From positions 372,001-436,000 of the forward strand of contig NZ_JACYXC010000002.1 in the NCBI RefSeq assembly GCF_016031615.1: 64,000 nt of DNA, written 5' to 3'. Shown here piece by piece: positions 62,294-64,000 of this stretch. The notes beneath the pieces were generated by a model. The model searched no databases and was not told the DNA's origin. It saw only the letters and a program-made list of their open reading frames with translations. Both the position numbers and the translations under genes were made by a program. Every line of letters starts with the position of its first letter. Position 1 is the first letter of the stretch. This stretch comes from Streptomyces pactum (GTDB lineage Bacteria > Actinomycetota > Actinomycetes > Streptomycetales > Streptomycetaceae).

Positions 62294-62974
62294 GTGACAC
62301 AGCACGACAGCCATGCCAGGACAGCCCTCGTGGTGGTCGCGCACCACCGCACCGATTCCCTCACCGCGCACACGGCCCGCCGTGCTGCCGCCCGACTCGA
62401 AGCCGCCGGATACCGCATCGACCTGCTCGACCTGCACGCCGAAGGGTTCGACCCGCGGATGAACATGTCGGACCAGCCGGACTGGGGCAACAGGGAAAAG
62501 GTGTATTCGGACGAAGCGCACGCCCATATGCGGCGCATCCTCGACGCGGATGTCGTCGTCGCCGTCTTCCCGGTGTACTGGCAGAGCGTGCCCGCCATCC
62601 TCAAGGGCTGGATCGACCGCGTATGGAACTACGGGTTTGCCTACGGCCGCAGCAAGCCCCGCCTCGCGGGCAAGCGCATGCTGTGGCTGGGCCTCGCTGG
62701 CGCCACTGCCGACGATCCCATCGTGGAAGGGATGCAAACCGTCCTCGAAACCAATCTGAGCGAAGGCATCGCCTACTACTGCGGCTTCTCCCATTCCACC
62801 GTCGGCCTGCTCACCGACGCTGAGGAGCGCCCGCAGCGCGTCGACGCCGAAGGAAACCTCCTGGTCGGCGAAGCGGTCTCGGGTGCTGAGCGAGAGACGC
62901 AGTACGCCGATCTCGACCGGCGTGCAGGAGAGTTCGTGCAAAGGTTCCTCGCCGAGGGACTTGCGGCGGCCTGA
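62294..62974 (+). CDS. flavodoxin-fold NAD(P)H oxidoreductase (MdaB/NQO-like)
   Basis: 226 residues. ALVVVAHHRTDSLTAHTARR is the phosphate-binding start of the FMN/FAD flavodoxin fold; ADVVVAVFPVYWQSVPAILK, GWIDRVW is the signature of the NQO1/MdaB/KefF group; LGLAGATADD and YYCGF follow. It should carry out two-electron reduction of quinones or nitro compounds in the cytosol. GTG 62294 has GGGAG six bases upstream. It is divergent from an AraC regulator. Confidence 0.92.
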   Translation: MTQHDSHARTALVVVAHHRTDSLTAHTARRAAARLEAAGYRIDLLDLHAEGFDPRMNMSDQPDWGNREKVYSDEAHAHMRRILDADVVVAVFPVYWQSVPAILKGWIDRVWNYGFAYGRSKPRLAGKRMLWLGLAGATADDPIVEGMQTVLETNLSEGIAYYCGFSHSTVGLLTDAEERPQRVDAEGNLLVGEAVSGAERETQYADLDRRAGEFVQRFLAEGLAAA

Positions 62975-63069
62975 TGGCCTGAGACATACGTGGCCGTGGA
63001 CGGCCTGTGGTCGCCGAACGCCAGAAGTGGAGCTGGTGCTCAGGGCTGTGGCCCTTCTGATCACTCGGA

Positions 63070-63663
63070 GCGTGTCGGTGGCGCGGGGTGTGGGGTGGTA
63101 CGGCGGCTTCTTGCGGTGGACGAGGAGGGGACCCCGTCGCGGTTGCACGGGCGGATCGCGGCGGAGCCGGCGAGGGTGTCGAAGCGGACGGCGTGGCGGT
63201 GGCTGGCCGATGGGCGCCGGGGGCTTGTCGAGCCACGGCCGCGGCAGGACGCGACGGGTTTTCACTGAGTGGCGCCTTGTGGGACGTCCTTGCTCAGATC
63301 GGCGGGAACGTTGAGGAGTTGCGCCGCAGGATGCTCCGGGCCCGGGAAGAAGAGGAGCTGGAGTGGTGGGGTGCGCAGTGTGTCCCTTCGCTGGCGACCT
63401 TGCACCGGGTGATCAAGCGGGATCCGGGGGCGGGCCGGGTTCTTGAAGTGGCCCGCCCGGCAGGCGCCCGGGTGGGGTTGGAGCCCAGCCGGCATGACCG
63501 GGCGCCGGCGGATTCTGTCCCGGAGGGTGGTGCCGCGGATGCGGGCGCGCGGGGCGGTGGTGTGGGGTTGTACGTGCGGGGGGCCCGGCTGGTGTCCACA
63601 CGGAAGGTGGCTGCTGTCGTGGAGGCAGCGGGGCATTCGGTCGCGGCCCGCGGAGGGTGCTGA
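63070..63663 (+). pseudogene. remnant of a transposition protein (HTH / TnsB-TniB-like)
   Basis: VRRLLAVDEEGTPSRLHGRI, AAEPARVSKRTAWRWLADGR is a helix-turn-helix start. It stops at 63266-63268, and the next frame takes over: ALWDVLAQIGGNVEELRRRM, PSLATLHRVIKRDPGAGRVL, then LYVRGARLVSTRKVAAVVEA, ending at 63661-63663. Order and content resemble Streptomyces Tn7/Mu-like transposition genes. At least one frameshift is present and the catalytic or ATPase core is absent. Confidence 0.55.
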
Positions 63664-64000
63664 AGTTGCTCCCCCTTTGCGTCGACCGGCACGCTCTCGT
63701 CCTGGTCGAGACCGTCATCGGCTTCCACCACGCCGGGGCGGCCGACCACACCGACCGGCAGGTGGTAGCGGCCCACCCCCACCCTGGCCGGGAACCTGGT
63801 CCCCGACGGCGTGGCGCTCCTGGCCGACGGCTCCCACGCCTTCGTGGAGATGGACCGCACCATGTCCTACGCCCGCCCGCCTGCTCGCCGAGCTGGAGCG
63901 CTACGACGCCTACCGCAACACCCCGGCGTCCGGCCGCGGCAACGGAAGGCGCTCGGCCGGGGCTTCCCGGCCGAGCGTTTTGCGGGGGCGTCCGTTCAGC
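63664..64000 (+). pseudogene. replication-relaxation-type protein remnant, running off the window
   Basis: VDRHALVLVETVIGFHHAGA, then in another frame TLAGNLVPDGVALLADGSHA, FVEMDRTMSYAR, and in a third LLAELERYDAYRNTPASGRG. These are consecutive parts of a replication-relaxation (plasmid/ICE relaxase-accessory) protein, broken by at least two frameshifts. The 3' end lies beyond 64000. Confidence 0.55.

Overview
The window reads as chromosome of a Streptomyces or close relative. Base composition is very GC-rich, with G/C at third codon positions. Genes have GGAGG-type ribosome binding sites or look leaderless, translational coupling through ATGA/GTGA/TGATG overlaps is common, and TTA codons are rare. 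The families are typically actinobacterial: SpoIIE-type PP2C phosphatases with STAS partners, ABC-F, WhiB, HxlR, GlxA-like AraC and DUF2243/CtaG. I see no rRNA, tRNA, CRISPR array or intact prophage. The decayed genes and transposition remnants after about 46 kb suggest a chromosome arm or island edge, which is inference.

1-4.7 kb: end of a TetR gene; divergent RidA-family/WYL-regulator pair; SMI1/KNR4 protein; divergent HxlR regulator and QorB-like NmrA-type oxidoreductase. 5-30.5 kb is dominated by partner-switching signalling: (i) a PAS/GAF/PP2C phosphatase coupled to a cobalamin-binding protein with a CarH-like W-x9-EH light-sensor signature; (ii) a GAF-PP2C phosphatase coupled to a STAS protein; (iii) a 1389-residue histidine kinase/receiver/PAS/PP2C/ATPase fusion coupled to another STAS protein; (iv) an rsbQ / RsbP-like / STAS operon resembling the Bacillus energy-stress module. 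Between them lie an ABC-F ATPase gene with a possible leader peptide, a frameshifted TTA-containing lipoprotein gene flanked by a structured direct repeat, a DUF2243-CtaG pair, a zinc-independent oxidoreductase, two MFS exporters, an AhpD-like protein, and a His-rich protein behind a CsoR-type copper operator.

30.9-46.7 kb: zinc-ribbon TetR regulator, alpha/beta hydrolase, ABC exporter with an APH-like kinase, an ornithine acetyltransferase/arginase operon behind an AT-rich promoter, GlxA-like regulator with a decayed DJ-1 gene, membrane proteins, TetR with a perfect palindromic operator, and a GNAT acetyltransferase.

46.7-64 kb is accessory and eroded. It holds a methyltransferase/AraC deletion chimera and remnants of PfkB kinase, NUDIX, MFS, WhiB, TnsA-like, IS5 and replication-relaxation genes. 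Intact genes lie among them: 2H phosphoesterase, SMI1, TetR, an AtzE/AtzG-like amidase pair, metallo-beta-lactamase-fold hydrolase, LysE exporter, ArsR-like regulator, AraC regulator and a flavodoxin-fold oxidoreductase. The amidase operon and the TetR gene share an AAAGC-N9-GCTTT operator motif, so the regulator, amidase and dead MFS gene probably formed one regulon.
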